DNA from: Mycolicibacterium goodii | GTDB taxonomy: Bacteria; Actinomycetota; Actinomycetes; Mycobacteriales; Mycobacteriaceae | NCBI RefSeq assembly: GCF_001187505.1 | Contig: NZ_CP012150.1 | Span: forward strand, 4,030,001 to 4,094,000 | Length of the DNA: 64,000 bases | Reading direction: 5' to 3' | Shown here: positions 22,423 to 31,971 of the stretch, piece by piece | Layout: each line of letters begins with the position of its first letter | How positions within the stretch are numbered: the first letter of the stretch is position 1 | Notes under the pieces: model-generated | What the model saw: only the letters and a program-made list of their open reading frames with translations | The model's database searches: none | Told to the model about the DNA's origin: nothing | Translations under genes and position numbers: made by a program

Positions 22423-23589
22423 ATGACCCCCCCGCATAACTACCTCGCGGTCATCAAGGTGGTTGGTATCGGCGGTGGCGGCGTCAACGCCGTCAACCGG
22501 ATGATCGAACAGGGCCTGAAGGGCGTCGAGTTCATCGCGATCAACACCGATGCCCAGGCACTGCTGATGAGCGACGCCGACGTCAAGCTCGACGTGGGCC
22601 GTGACTCCACCCGCGGTCTCGGTGCCGGGGCCGACCCCGAGGTGGGCCGCAAGGCGGCCGAGGACGCCAAGGACGACATCGAAGAGCTGCTGCGCGGCGC
22701 CGACATGGTGTTCGTCACCGCAGGCGAGGGCGGCGGCACCGGTACCGGTGGCGCGCCCGTCGTCGCGTCCATCGCCCGCAAGCTCGGCGCGCTGACCGTG
22801 GGCGTGGTCACGCGTCCGTTCTCCTTCGAGGGCAAACGGCGCAGCAACCAGGCCGAGGCCGGCATCCAGGCCCTGCGGGAGAGCTGCGACACGCTCATCG
22901 TGATCCCCAACGACCGTCTGCTGCAGATGGGCGACGCCGCGGTCTCGCTGATGGACGCGTTCCGCAGCGCCGACGAGGTACTGCTCAACGGTGTCCAGGG
23001 CATCACCGATCTGATCACCACCCCGGGTCTGATCAACGTCGACTTCGCCGACGTCAAGGGCGTCATGAGTGGTGCGGGCACGGCGCTGATGGGTATCGGC
23101 TCGGCCCGCGGTGACGGCCGGGCGCTCAAGGCCGCCGAGATCGCGATCAACTCGCCGCTGCTCGAGGCCTCGATGGAGGGCGCGCAGGGCGTGCTGCTCT
23201 CCGTCGCCGGCGGCAGTGACCTCGGGCTCTTCGAGATCAACGAGGCCGCCTCGCTGGTGCAGGACGCGGCGCATCCCGAGGCCAACATCATCTTCGGCAC
23301 CGTGATCGACGACTCGCTGGGCGACGAGGTCCGGGTGACCGTCATCGCGGCCGGGTTCGACAGTGCGGGCCCGAGCCGCAAACCGGTCGTCAGCCCGAGC
23401 CAGGCGCAGACGCAGCCGATCGCCTCGGCACGCGCGGGCAAGGTGACGACGTCGCTGTTCGAACCCCAGGACGCGGCGAGCGTGCCGACCCACACCAACG
23501 GCGCCACGGTCAGCGTCGGCGGTGACGGCCGCGACGACGGAGGCATCGCGGATGACGACGTCGACGTGCCGCCGTTCATGCGGCACTGA
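22423..23589 (+). CDS. ftsZ: Cell division GTPase FtsZ
   Basis: Tubulin-like GTPase, 388 residues, forming the Z-ring. The GTP-binding GGGTGTG signature, the NTDAQAL loop, and the T7 synergy-loop region ([11 protein letters not shown]) are intact. The conserved C-terminal peptide [12 protein letters not shown], which binds partner proteins such as SepF and FtsW, is present. ATG 22423 follows GGGAGGA at 8 nt. Separated from ftsQ by a 223-nt gap with promoter-like elements, so it is probably transcribed both from there and by read-through. Confidence 0.97.
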   Translation: MTPPHNYLAVIKVVGIGGGGVNAVNRMIEQGLKGVEFIAINTDAQALLMSDADVKLDVGRDSTRGLGAGADPEVGRKAAEDAKDDIEELLRGADMVFVTAGEGGGTGTGGAPVVASIARKLGALTVGVVTRPFSFEGKRRSNQAEAGIQALRESCDTLIVIPNDRLLQMGDAAVSLMDAFRSADEVLLNGVQGITDLITTPGLINVDFADVKGVMSGAGTALMGIGSARGDGRALKAAEIAINSPLLEASMEGAQGVLLSVAGGSDLGLFEINEAASLVQDAAHPEANIIFGTVIDDSLGDEVRVTVIAAGFDSAGPSRKPVVSPSQAQTQPIASARAGKVTTSLFEPQDAASVPTHTNGATVSVGGDGRDDGGIADDDVDVPPFMRH

Positions 23590-23635
23590 GCCGGCGGCCG
23601 GCCACCTCGTTCGATGGGTCCGGATACTTGAAACC

Positions 23636-24349
23636 GTGAGTGTTCGTATTCGGCGCGTGACGACGACCCGCGCCGGTGGTGTTTCGGCACCGCCCTTCGA
23701 TTCGTTCAATCTCGGCGACCATGTGGGCGACGATCCGGCGGCGGTGGCCGCCAATCGTAAACGCCTCGCGGATGTGGTGGGCGCGGACGCAATCGTGTGG
23801 ATGAATCAGGTGCACGGTGATCGGGTTGTCACCGTGGACGGTCCACGCACCAGTGCGGTAAATGACACCGACGCATTGGTCACCACCGTGCCGGGTTTGG
23901 CTTTGGCGGTCGTCACCGCGGATTGTGTTCCGGTGTTAATGGGTGACGCGCGTGCCGGTGTGGTCGCCGCCGCGCACGCAGGCCGGGTCGGTGCGCAGAT
24001 CGGGATCGTCCCGCGCACGCTGGAGGCGATGCTGGCGGCCGGGGCGCACGTGGAGGACATCTCGGTGCTGCTCGGTCCCGCGGTCAGTGGACGCAACTAC
24101 GAGGTGCCCGAGGCGATGGCGACCGAGGTCGAGGCGAGCCTGCCCGGCAGTCGCACCAGAACGTCGCGCGGTACGCCCGGGTTGGACCTCAGGGCCGGAA
24201 TCGTCCGGCAGTTAAGGGGTTTGGGCGTCACGGCGATCGACGTCGACCCTCGGTGCACGGTGGACGACACCAACCTGTTCAGTCATCGGCGCCAGGCGCC
24301 CACCGGGCGCCTGGCGTGTCTGGTGTGGATGGAGCAGAACCCACGATGA
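23636..24349 (+). CDS. pgeF: YfiH/PgeF-family protein (laccase domain, DUF152)
   Basis: 237-residue protein of the YfiH family. Members bind zinc and act as purine nucleoside phosphorylase/adenosine deaminase in some species, or edit misplaced residues in peptidoglycan precursors (PgeF), which would suit this location after ftsZ. Metal-site motifs are visible: NQVHGDRV, VTADCVPVLMGD and AAHAG. The usual AHAGWRG is AHAGRVG here. GTG 23636 is preceded by GATACT (23623-23628) at 7 nt, so the message is probably leaderless. Overlaps yggS by ATGA. Confidence 0.85.
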   Translation: MSVRIRRVTTTRAGGVSAPPFDSFNLGDHVGDDPAAVAANRKRLADVVGADAIVWMNQVHGDRVVTVDGPRTSAVNDTDALVTTVPGLALAVVTADCVPVLMGDARAGVVAAAHAGRVGAQIGIVPRTLEAMLAAGAHVEDISVLLGPAVSGRNYEVPEAMATEVEASLPGSRTRTSRGTPGLDLRAGIVRQLRGLGVTAIDVDPRCTVDDTNLFSHRRQAPTGRLACLVWMEQNPR

Positions 24350-25200
24350 GCCGCACGAGCATGTCACGGCGCACCCGCGACGCCGACCGGACGGCCGAAC
24401 TGACGGTCGCCCTCGGCGCGGCGCGGGCCCGCCTCGCGCGGGCCGCGGAATCGGCGGGAAGAAATGTCGGCGATATTGAATTACTTCCGGTAACGAAATT
24501 CTTTCCGGCCTCGGATATTGTCATTCTCAATCAATTGGGTTGCCTGTCTTTTGGGGAATCCCGCGAACAAGAAGCCGCGAACAAAATTGCCGAAGTTCGC
24601 GCCGAATTGCCCGACGCACCAATTCGCTGGCACATGATCGGGCGTATCCAGCGCAACAAGGCCCGCGCGGTTGCGGGGTGGGCGTATGCGGCGCACTCGG
24701 TCGACAACGCGCGGCTGATCTCGGCGCTGGACCGCGGCGCGAGCGACGCGCTGGCCAAGGGGGTCCGCGCCGAACCGCTGCGGGTGTACCTCCAGATCAG
24801 CCTCGACGGCGATACCGAACGCGGCGGGGTGGACATCGGCAGGCCGGATCTGGTCGACGAACTGTGCGCGGCGATCGATACGGCCGACGGCCTGGTGTTC
24901 ACGGGGCTGATGGCGATACCGCCGCGCGACGCCGACCCCGACGAGGCGTTCGCGCGGCTCGCCGAGGAGCGGTCGCGGTTGCAGCGCCACCATTCCCAGC
25001 GGCTTCAGTTGTCGGCCGGGATGTCGAACGACCTGGAAAGCGCCGTGAGACACGGTTCGACGTGTGTGCGTGTCGGTACCGCGTTGATGGGGCGCCGACC
25101 GCTAACGTCACCCCCAGTAGTCACTCCAGTCACATCTTCATCACAGACATCAGAACTCCCACGGTCAGCAGAAGGGTCGCCCGATGAGCACACTGCATAA
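24346..25200 (+). CDS. YggS/PROSC-family PLP-binding protein
   Basis: Pyridoxal-phosphate homeostasis protein with an alanine racemase-like TIM barrel. The PLP lysine lies in LLPVTKFFP and the phosphate-binding part in [25 protein letters not shown]. The family normally ends just after ALMGxRP, but this frame runs on for about 30 residues rich in Ser, Thr and Pro and ends 17 nt inside sepF. The tail looks like translated intergenic DNA rather than a domain. The start is ATG 24346, in an ATGA overlap with pgeF. A slight dip in GC around 24470-24600 was noted. Confidence 0.88.
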   Translation: MSRTSMSRRTRDADRTAELTVALGAARARLARAAESAGRNVGDIELLPVTKFFPASDIVILNQLGCLSFGESREQEAANKIAEVRAELPDAPIRWHMIGRIQRNKARAVAGWAYAAHSVDNARLISALDRGASDALAKGVRAEPLRVYLQISLDGDTERGGVDIGRPDLVDELCAAIDTADGLVFTGLMAIPPRDADPDEAFARLAEERSRLQRHHSQRLQLSAGMSNDLESAVRHGSTCVRVGTALMGRRPLTSPPVVTPVTSSSQTSELPRSAEGSPDEHTA

Positions 25201-25828
25201 GGTCAAGGCCTACTTCGGCATGGCGCCGATGGATGACTACGAAGACGAGTACTACGAGGACGACGACCGCGGTGCCCGCCCGGGCGGCTACAGCCGTCGT
25301 CCCCGGGAGGACCGCTTCGAGGACGAGGCCTACGGTTACGACGGTCCCGAGTACGACGAAGGCCCGGCCTACCGGGGCGGATACGCCGAACGGTTTGCCG
25401 ACGAGCCGCGTTACGAGGGCCGGATGCGTGCCCCGCGCGAGTTCGACCGGCCCGCGCCGTCGCGGCTCGGCGCCATGCGGGGTTCGACCCGCGGCGCGCT
25501 CGCGATGGACCCGCGCGGTATGGCCGAACTGTTCGAGGCAGGCAGCCCGCTGGCCAAGATCACCACGCTGCGCCCCAAGGACTACAGCGAGGCGCGCACC
25601 ATCGGTGAGCGGTTCCGCGACGGGACGCCGGTGATCATGGACCTGGTGTCGATGGACAACGCCGACGCCAAGCGGCTGGTCGACTTCGCGGCCGGCCTCG
25701 CGTTCGCGCTGCGCGGGTCGTTCGACAAGGTCGCCACCAAGGTCTTCCTGCTGTCGCCTGCCGATGTCGACGTCACGGCCGAGGAGCGTCGCCGCATCGC
25801 CGAGGCGGGTTTCTACTCCTACCGTTAG
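25184..25828 (+). CDS. sepF: Cell division protein SepF
   Basis: 214-residue FtsZ-binding protein that tethers or bundles FtsZ at the membrane. The N-terminus [15 protein letters not shown] is an amphipathic membrane-targeting helix. It is followed by an acidic Asp/Glu/Tyr/Arg-rich linker (residues 18-110) and the globular SepF core ([19 protein letters not shown] to [10 protein letters not shown]). ATG 25184 follows GAAGGG at about 8 nt. Adjacent to ftsZ as in other actinobacteria. Confidence 0.94.
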   Translation: MSTLHKVKAYFGMAPMDDYEDEYYEDDDRGARPGGYSRRPREDRFEDEAYGYDGPEYDEGPAYRGGYAERFADEPRYEGRMRAPREFDRPAPSRLGAMRGSTRGALAMDPRGMAELFEAGSPLAKITTLRPKDYSEARTIGERFRDGTPVIMDLVSMDNADAKRLVDFAAGLAFALRGSFDKVATKVFLLSPADVDVTAEERRRIAEAGFYSYR

Positions 25829-25989
25829 CCACATCCGGTCGTCGGGACCGCCTGCCTGTCCGTCTTGTGCGCCGCGGCCGGGTAGGCTGGCGGCGTCGCA
25901 TCACCGGCCGGCATCCGGGCGCTCCGCGTGCCGACCTGCAGCGACCTGTATCGAATGTCACACATCCGTCGGTAGTGAGGTCGGCTCAG

Positions 25990-26280
25990 TTGTCGCTGTT
26001 CTTCCAGATCCTGGGTTTTGCGCTGTTCATCTTCTGGCTGCTGCTCATCGCGCGCGTCGTGGTCGAGTTCATCCGCTCGTTCAGCCGGGACTGGCATCCC
26101 AGGGGCTTCACCGTGGTGATCCTCGAGCTGATCATGACCGTCACCGATCCGCCGGTGAAGCTGCTGCGCCGGATCATTCCCCAGCTCACGGTGGGCGCGG
26201 TCCGGTTCGACCTGTCGATCATGGTGCTGCTGCTCGCGGCGTTCATCGGCATGCAGCTCGCGTTCGGCGCGGCGGTCTGA
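25990..26280 (+). CDS. YggT-family membrane protein (Rv2146c-like)
   Basis: 96-residue inner-membrane protein with two hydrophobic segments (LGFALFIFWLLLIARVV near the start and IMVLLLAAFIGMQLAFGAA at the end) flanking the conserved ITDPPVKLLRR-type loop (VTDPPVKLLRRIIPQL). TTG 25990 is chosen because GAGG (25977-25980) lies 9 nt upstream and the length then equals the tuberculosis protein; GTG 25975 is in frame but overlaps that ribosome binding site. YggT genes commonly sit between sepF and divIVA; a role in membrane or division organisation is likely but unproven. Confidence 0.87.
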   Translation: MSLFFQILGFALFIFWLLLIARVVVEFIRSFSRDWHPRGFTVVILELIMTVTDPPVKLLRRIIPQLTVGAVRFDLSIMVLLLAAFIGMQLAFGAAV

Positions 26281-26507
26281 TCCCGCCCGCAAGGGTTTCC
26301 CGGGTGGCCGCCGTACGGCCGCCACACCTGGTTGCCGACGTTTGCCGGGGCGCTGCACGGAGCCGTAAGAAGATTGAAATTCGCTCTTAAAATTGCCCTC
26401 CACTGCAACCGCCGGGTCTGGTGTGACAGGATGGACGCCAGTTGCGTTCATACAAGGCTCTACACTTTGAGATCGGTTGACGGTTCAAGACTTCAAGGGG
26501 GCAGACA

Positions 26508-27326
26508 ATGCCGCTCACACCAGCGGACGTCCATAACGTCGCGTTCAGTAAGCCACCAATTGGCAAGCGAGGCTACAACGAGGACGAGGTCGACGCCTTT
26601 CTCGATCTGGTTGAGAACGAGCTGACCCGGCTCATCGAGGAGAACGCCGATCTGCGCCAGCGGGTCGCCGAACTCGACCAGGAACTCGCGGCCGCCCGCT
26701 CCGGTGCGGGCGCGTCGTCGCAGGCGACGTCGTCGATCCCGTTGTACGAGCCCGAGCCAGAGCCTGCCCCGGCTCCGCAGCCCGTCTACGAGGCCCCGGC
26801 GCCGCAGCCCGCCGCCCCGCAGGGCGAGGACACCGCTGTGCGTGCCGCCCGGGTGCTGAGCCTCGCGCAGGACACCGCGGACCGTCTGACCAGCACGGCC
26901 AAGGCCGAGGCGGACAAGCTGCTCTCCGATGCCCGCGCACAGGCCGAGGCGATGGTGAGCGACGCCCGCAAGACCGCCGAGACCACGGTCTCCGAGGCCC
27001 GTCAGCGTGCCGACGCCATGCTCGCCGACGCCCAGACCCGGTCGGAGACCCAGCTGCGTCAGGCCCAGGAGAAGGCCGACGCGCTGCAGGCCGACGCCGA
27101 GCGCAAGCATTCCGAGATCATGGGAACCATCAACCAGCAGCGCACGGTGCTGGAAGGCCGGCTCGAGCAGTTGCGAACCTTCGAACGCGAGTACCGGACT
27201 CGGCTCAAGACCTACCTGGAGTCGCAGCTTGAGGAACTGGGTCAGCGTGGTTCCGCGGCACCGGTCGATTCCAGCGCCAACAGCGACGCCGGCGGATTCG
27301 GCCAGTTCAACCGCGGCAACAACTGA
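26508..27326 (+). CDS. wag31: Polar growth protein Wag31 (DivIVA)
   Basis: 272-residue coiled-coil protein that marks the cell poles and organises tip growth. The DivIVA N-terminal domain is clear ([37 protein letters not shown]). A Pro/Glu-rich linker (about 85-110) separates it from a long Ala/Glu/Gln-rich coiled coil. A GGGGG run lies 6-7 nt before the ATG. In mycobacteria it is phosphorylated by PknA/PknB at a threonine shortly after the first coiled coil (family knowledge). Preceded by a 227-nt gap that should hold its own strong promoter; TACACT at 26461-26466 is a candidate -10. Confidence 0.96.
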   Translation: MPLTPADVHNVAFSKPPIGKRGYNEDEVDAFLDLVENELTRLIEENADLRQRVAELDQELAAARSGAGASSQATSSIPLYEPEPEPAPAPQPVYEAPAPQPAAPQGEDTAVRAARVLSLAQDTADRLTSTAKAEADKLLSDARAQAEAMVSDARKTAETTVSEARQRADAMLADAQTRSETQLRQAQEKADALQADAERKHSEIMGTINQQRTVLEGRLEQLRTFEREYRTRLKTYLESQLEELGQRGSAAPVDSSANSDAGGFGQFNRGNN

Positions 27327-27423
27327 CTCGTCCGGCGTAGGGCCCCGCGTGAGAACGACGACCCGGGGCTGACGCGATCGGTCCGTCATCGTGGTCGGAC
27401 CGCGACACCCTAGGGTTCACACC

Positions 27424-27933
27424 ATGTTGATCATTGCGCTCGTGCTCGCCGTCATCGGCCTGGCGGCGCTGGTGACCGCCGTGGTCACCAGCAACGAACT
27501 GATCGCCTGGGTCTGCATCGGCGCCAGCGTCCTCGGCGTGGTTCTGCTGATCGTCGACGCGTTGCGGGAGCGGTCCCGCAGCGGCCGGGCCGCGGGCGCC
27601 GGTGCCGCCGCGGTCGACGACGAAGCCGCCGCGGAATCCGGAGTCGACGAGACCGACGAGGTCGACGAGGAGTACGACAGCAGTCGCGACACCCAGGTGA
27701 TCGAGGCGGTCCGGGACACCCACGAGACCGACGAGCCGGTCGACTACCCCGAGGACACGGTCGGCGCAGCCCCCGAGGACGAACCGACCGCCGACGCCGC
27801 CGAGACAGCCGAGACCGAAACCGTCGGCGACGAAGCCCCCGCGGAGGAACCGGCCACCGACACCGCCGAGACCAGCGAATCCGGGGACTCCGAGACCAGC
27901 GAGTCCGGGGACGCCGAAGAGCGCAAGAACTGA
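27424..27933 (+). CDS. Small membrane protein with acidic tail (Rv2144c-like)
   Basis: 169 residues: two N-terminal transmembrane segments (about 1-24 and 28-46), a short basic patch (RERSRSGR), then a very acidic low-complexity tail of about 110 residues rich in Asp, Glu, Thr and Ala. Near the end SESGDSETSESGD reflects a short DNA duplication. The topology puts the tail on one side of the membrane; no function is known to me. ATG 27424 lies 7 nt after TAGGGT (27411-27416), a leaderless arrangement. Convergent with the phosphoribosyltransferase gene, with a single base between the two stop codons. Confidence 0.8.
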   Translation: MLIIALVLAVIGLAALVTAVVTSNELIAWVCIGASVLGVVLLIVDALRERSRSGRAAGAGAAAVDDEAAAESGVDETDEVDEEYDSSRDTQVIEAVRDTHETDEPVDYPEDTVGAAPEDEPTADAAETAETETVGDEAPAEEPATDTAETSESGDSETSESGDAEERKN

Positions 27934-27934
27934 C

Positions 27935-28612
27935 TCACCGCACCGGGTCTGTGGTGGGCGTGGCCAGCAGGTCCCGTACCTCGTCGTCGCTGACCTGGTG
28001 AAAGTCGGCGTACGCCTGTCCGACCGCCTCGAAATCCTGCGGCATGCTCGCGCACACCACGTCGTGCACCTCGCCCGCCAGTTCCCGGCACACCCCGGGC
28101 GGGCCCACCGGAACCGCAACCACCACCCGCCGCGCGCCGCGGACCGCGCGCGCCGCGGCGATCATGCTGGCGCCCGTCGCGATGCCGTCGTCGACCAGGA
28201 TCACCGTGGCACCCGCGATCTGCGGCGGTGGGCGGTCGCCGCGGTAGGCCTGTTCGCGGCGTTGGAGTTCGATGGTCTCCCGGCGCAGCGTCTCGGCCAT
28301 GTCGTCGTCGCTGATGCCGAGCCGATTCATCACCTTCTCGTTGAACACCACGCCGCCACCGGAGGCCACCGCACCCATCGCGAGTTCCTGCCACTGCGGC
28401 ACCCCGAGCTTGCGCACCAGGAAGACGTCGAGCGGCGCCCGCAAATAGGACGCGACCTCCCACGCAACCGGAACGCCGCCGCGGGCGAGCCCGAGGACCA
28501 GGACGTCGGGTTCATCGCGGTAGGACGACAGGCGCTGCGCCAGGACCTGGCCTGCCTCGCGGCGATCCCGGAATGTGCGGATGGCGTCGCGACGGACGCT
28601 CCATGCGCTCAT
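27935..28612 (-). CDS. Phosphoribosyltransferase (Rv2143-like)
   Basis: 225 residues, type I phosphoribosyltransferase fold. The PRPP-binding loop is [14 protein letters not shown], preceded by the N-terminal [15 protein letters not shown] that is typical of the ComF-like/hypoxanthine-type family with short and uncertain substrates. The base substrate cannot be deduced; M. tuberculosis Rv2143 is similarly uncharacterised. The upstream side faces a glutamine amidotransferase gene on the same strand 44 nt away, so the two may be one unit linked to nucleotide metabolism, though that is inference. Confidence 0.82.
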   Translation of the reverse strand: MSAWSVRRDAIRTFRDRREAGQVLAQRLSSYRDEPDVLVLGLARGGVPVAWEVASYLRAPLDVFLVRKLGVPQWQELAMGAVASGGGVVFNEKVMNRLGISDDDMAETLRRETIELQRREQAYRGDRPPPQIAGATVILVDDGIATGASMIAAARAVRGARRVVVAVPVGPPGVCRELAGEVHDVVCASMPQDFEAVGQAYADFHQVSDDEVRDLLATPTTDPVR

Positions 28613-28656
28613 CTGGCTGTCTGCGGTCTCTCGGATCTGCTTCCGACCGCTCCAGC

Positions 28657-29379
28657 CTACGACGCGGGCTCGGCCCGGACCACCTTGTCCAAGAACGACC
28701 GCACCAGCTCGCGCACGCGCACCGCCGCGTCGTCAACCAGTTCCTTTGTGCGCAAACGCAAATCGTCGTGGTTGTAGCCGAGCTTGCCGTTGATGCCCTC
28801 GCGGTCGTCGGCCAGCCAGCCCTCGAGCAGCTCGACATCGACCTCGGGGTGGAACTGCAGGGCCAGGGCACGTCCCAGCACGAACGCCTGCGACGACCGG
28901 GATGTGCGCGCGATCTCCGTGGCGCCCGGCGGAACCGTCCAGCGGTCGAAGTGCCACTGGAACCACGGTCCCGGCGCGATCAGGCCGGCGTCGTCGGTGT
29001 CGAGTTCGAACCAGCCGACCTCCGCCGAGTCGGCCCTGGCGACCGATCCGCCGAACGCCTGGGCCAGCAACTGACCGCCGAAGCACACACCGAGAATTCC
29101 GACCCCGGCAGCGGCGGCCGTGCGCATCATGTCCATCTCGGCGCGGACCCAGGTGTCCACCAGGCTCTGCTCATACACCGGCCAGCGCGCGCCGAGCGGC
29201 ACGATCACGTCGTAGGCGGCGGGATCCGGGAATGTCACATGCCCGGCAGGGGTCTCGACCCGTTCGGGCGGGACCACCCCGAATGTCTCGATGTCGAAAC
29301 CGCATTCGGAGAACGCGTCGCCGAGCATCGCCTCGGTGCACATGTGTTCGTTGTGGATGAACAGGACTTTCGGTGCCAC
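28657..29379 (-). CDS. Class I glutamine amidotransferase-like protein
   Basis: 240-residue GATase1 domain standing alone. The nucleophile elbow [10 protein letters not shown] carries the cysteine and LQFHPEVD the histidine/acid of the triad, so glutaminase-type activity is likely. Its synthase partner is not obvious; stand-alone proteins of this kind include GMP-synthase-like and gamma-glutamyl-hydrolase-like enzymes. GTG 29379 is taken as start because the fold begins at once ([12 protein letters not shown]). Same strand as the phosphoribosyltransferase downstream. A 161-nt gap separates it from the response-regulator gene; I see no gene there. Confidence 0.8.
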   Translation of the reverse strand: MAPKVLFIHNEHMCTEAMLGDAFSECGFDIETFGVVPPERVETPAGHVTFPDPAAYDVIVPLGARWPVYEQSLVDTWVRAEMDMMRTAAAAGVGILGVCFGGQLLAQAFGGSVARADSAEVGWFELDTDDAGLIAPGPWFQWHFDRWTVPPGATEIARTSRSSQAFVLGRALALQFHPEVDVELLEGWLADDREGINGKLGYNHDDLRLRTKELVDDAAVRVRELVRSFLDKVVRAEPAS

Positions 29380-29540
29380 ATCAGCATTATTCAGCACGCT
29401 CGGGGTGGTTTGCTCCGCGCGTGGTGGTCGCGACGGGTGTTCTCGGTCACGCCGGCCGCATCGGCGTTGTCGAGTTCCGGGATGATCCTGCCGTGATGCC
29501 GTGCGCGGCAAGGAAAATCGTAACCAAGCGCGGTAACCGC

Positions 29541-30215
29541 TCACCGCATTCGGTCGGGGATCCGGTAACGCCGTTCCGGTCGCCCCGTGCCGTACTGCAA
29601 CCGCAACTCCAGCGCGCCGGTGCTCAGGTAGTGCTCGAGATAGCGCCGCGCGCTCACCCGGGAGATCCCCACGAGTTCGGCGCACTGCGCCGCCGACACC
29701 TCACCGGCGGTGCGGACCGCATCCATCACCAGGCGCCCGGTCTCGGCGCCGAGGCCCTTGGGCAGAGCCGCGGTGCTCGACGGTGTAGAGCCGCCGAACA
29801 GTGCGTCGATCATGGACTGATCCGCACCGCCGTCGGCCGCCAGCGCGTCGGCCCGCGCGGCGAACGCCACGAGTTTCGCCTGCAGCTGGTCGAATTCGAA
29901 CGGTTTGATCAGGTAGTCGGCCGCGCCGCCGTCCAACGCGCCGCGGACGGTGTCGAGCTCGCGGGCCGCGGTGATCATGATGACGCCGACCAGGTTGCCG
30001 TCCGCGCGCAGCCGTTGCAGCACCTCAAGGCCGGTCATGTCGGGCAGGTAGACGTCGAGCAGGATCAGATCGGGACGCAGGGTGGCCGCGGAGGTCAGCG
30101 CTTCGGCGCCGGTGCGGGCGACGCCGACCGCCCGGAAACCGTCGACGCGTTCGACGAAGCGCCGGTGGATCTCGGCGACCATGAAGTCGTCGTCGACGAC
30201 GAGGACGTCACGCAC
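29541..30215 (-). CDS. Response regulator of the CitB/DcuR family
   Basis: 224 residues. The receiver domain has the acidic pocket VVDDD, the phosphoacceptor Asp in LILLDVYLPD, the MITAA switch residue and the K of LIKPFEF. The C-terminal part is a helix-turn-helix (SAAQCAELVGISRVSARRYLEHYLS) of the type found in DcuR, CitB and DctR. These systems sense C4- or tricarboxylates. The start overlaps the kinase gene by 8 nt, and the divergent tctCBA transporter is the probable target. A 16-bp palindrome in the divergent region (31895-31910) is a candidate binding site. Confidence 0.9.
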   Translation of the reverse strand: MRDVLVVDDDFMVAEIHRRFVERVDGFRAVGVARTGAEALTSAATLRPDLILLDVYLPDMTGLEVLQRLRADGNLVGVIMITAARELDTVRGALDGGAADYLIKPFEFDQLQAKLVAFAARADALAADGGADQSMIDALFGGSTPSSTAALPKGLGAETGRLVMDAVRTAGEVSAAQCAELVGISRVSARRYLEHYLSTGALELRLQYGTGRPERRYRIPDRMR

Positions 30216-31866
30216 GGGCGGTCACCTCCGGTAGCCGCACGACGAACGACGCCCCGCCGTCGGGACCGTCGGTGACCTCGATGTCGCCGCCGTGCTGTGC
30301 GGTCACCAGTCGGACCAGCGCGAGCCCGATGCCGCGCCCGCCCGGCACATCGGGTTTGGAGGTCACGCCGCGCGCGAAGATCGACTCGCGCAGGTGCTCG
30401 GGCACACCCGGGCCCGAATCCGACACCTCCAGCAGCAACCCGGCCGAATCGTCCAGCCGCACCGAGACATGTGCGGGCTTCGAGCCCACCGAGACGTCCA
30501 CGGCGTTGTCCACCAGATTGCCCAGCAGCGTGATGACGTCGGTGGCCAGCGCCGGGTCGAGCGCGGCCAGGTGGCTGTCGTCGGTGAGGGTGAGCGCGAC
30601 CCCGCTCTCGGCGGCCAGCGACGTCTTCGCGATCAGCAGCGCCGCGACGGCGGGATCGACAACATGTTGTGTGACAGCGTCATTGATCTCGGCGCGGCGA
30701 CGGGTCAAGGTGCCGACCAGATCGCGGACCGCGTCGAACTCGCCGAGTTGCACCAGCCCCGAGATGGTGTGCAACTGGTTGGCGAACTCGTGGGTCTGGG
30801 CCCTCAGCGTGTCGGTGACACTGCGGTGCGAGGACAATTGTGCCTGCAGCGCAGCCAGTTCGGTGCTGTCGCGCATGGTGGTCACGGTACCGATGCGATG
30901 TCCCTGGCTGCTGGCCGCGCGCCGGTTGAGTGCCAGCACCCGGGTCCGCGTGGCGATGATGACGTCGCTCTCGTCGGCGGATTCGTCGGTCTCCTCGTGT
31001 CCGGACAGCAGGAAGTCCACCACGGCCGGTTCCAGTCCGATCGCGCCGACGTGCCTGCCGACGGCGTCGGGCCCGATGCCGAGCAGTTCGCACGCGCTGT
31101 CGTTGAGCACGGTGACCGCACCGTCGGTGTTCACCGCGACGACGCCCTCTCGAATGCTGTGCAGCAACGCTTCTCGATGGTCGGCCAGGTTGGCGATCTC
31201 GGCGATGTCCAGGCCCCGGGTATGGGTCTTGATGCGCCGGGACAGCAGCCATGACGTCAACAGCCCGAGCGCGGCGCCGATGCCGAGGTAGATCAGCAAC
31301 CGTTCGCCGGAGCCGCTGAGCAGTTCCCACACCGACGGGTAGTGTTCGCTGACCGAGACGATGGCGAGCGGCTCACCCGACGGCGCCAGGATCGGTACCT
31401 GCCCGACGAGGCTGTGCACGCCGTCGATGTCGGTGTCGCCGAACCAGGAACGGCCCTCGTCGGCGCGGCTGGCGTCGAGGTCGATGTGGTGGGCGATCCT
31501 GGCGGGTTCCGAGGACACCCGCACCGCTCCGGTGGGATCGGTGATCTCGGCCAGGTCGGCACCCGAGAGCGCGACCGCGCGGTCGACCTCGGGCGCGAGG
31601 ATCCTGGCGGCGAACGGATCGGCGTACCGGTCCCGCACGATCGGTGTGGACGCCACGTTCTCGGCGACGGCGATCATGCGCTGGCCGCGCACCTCGCGGA
31701 ACTCGCGGGTGGACTGCGCCACCGAGATCGCGGCCACCGCACCGAGGACGACGGCGACCACCAGCAGCTGGAAGACCAGGAACCGGCCCGCCAGGCTGGC
31801 GGCGTGTACCCGGTCGCCCGGCAGGCTGCGGAGCCGGGCAAGCGGTGAATTGTGGGTTGAACTCAA
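30208..31866 (-). CDS. Sensor histidine kinase of the CitA/DcuS family
   Basis: 552 residues. Two transmembrane helices (about 26-48 and 170-190) enclose an extracytoplasmic PASC/sCache ligand domain of about 120 residues. A cytoplasmic PAS follows, then the phospho-acceptor HEFANQLH motif and an ATPase domain with LVDNAVD, DSGPGVP and GRGIGLALV. This is the layout of citrate and C4-dicarboxylate sensors. The start codon appears to be TTG 31866 with AAGGAAG 9 nt upstream; no ATG or GTG is available nearby. Divergent from tctC, so it probably senses the tricarboxylate that the transporter brings in. Confidence 0.9.
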   Translation of the reverse strand: MSSTHNSPLARLRSLPGDRVHAASLAGRFLVFQLLVVAVVLGAVAAISVAQSTREFREVRGQRMIAVAENVASTPIVRDRYADPFAARILAPEVDRAVALSGADLAEITDPTGAVRVSSEPARIAHHIDLDASRADEGRSWFGDTDIDGVHSLVGQVPILAPSGEPLAIVSVSEHYPSVWELLSGSGERLLIYLGIGAALGLLTSWLLSRRIKTHTRGLDIAEIANLADHREALLHSIREGVVAVNTDGAVTVLNDSACELLGIGPDAVGRHVGAIGLEPAVVDFLLSGHEETDESADESDVIIATRTRVLALNRRAASSQGHRIGTVTTMRDSTELAALQAQLSSHRSVTDTLRAQTHEFANQLHTISGLVQLGEFDAVRDLVGTLTRRRAEINDAVTQHVVDPAVAALLIAKTSLAAESGVALTLTDDSHLAALDPALATDVITLLGNLVDNAVDVSVGSKPAHVSVRLDDSAGLLLEVSDSGPGVPEHLRESIFARGVTSKPDVPGGRGIGLALVRLVTAQHGGDIEVTDGPDGGASFVVRLPEVTARA

Positions 31867-31894
31867 AGACCAAAACTTCCTTTGCGTTCGAATC

Positions 31895-31910
31895 AGTGAC
31901 CTGGGTCACT
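31895..31910. promoter_or_regulatory. 16-bp perfect palindrome between sensor kinase and tctC
   Basis: AGTGACCTGGGTCACT: two 7-bp arms with a 2-nt centre. It lies 28 nt from the kinase start and about 60 nt from the tctC start, the place expected for an operator serving both divergent promoters. The cognate protein may be the adjacent CitB-type regulator; this is inference. Confidence 0.6.
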
Positions 31911-31971
31911 CAACGGGTCCAGTATGGCTGAGCATCACCTTTTCTTCGGGACGCAGTGATTGGGGACTGCA

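Noticed and set aside
27342..27369. GCCCCG/CGGGGC hairpin after wag31
   Set aside because: The loop is about 16 nt and there is no T run; a 6-bp GC stem of this kind is common in such DNA by chance.
29400..29530. Short plus-strand frame with a VVATGVLGHAGRIG stretch resembling a Rossmann start (DapB-like)
   Set aside because: Too short to hold a domain, no matching downstream residues, and no start signal; judged to be chance similarity in the gap between two minus-strand genes.
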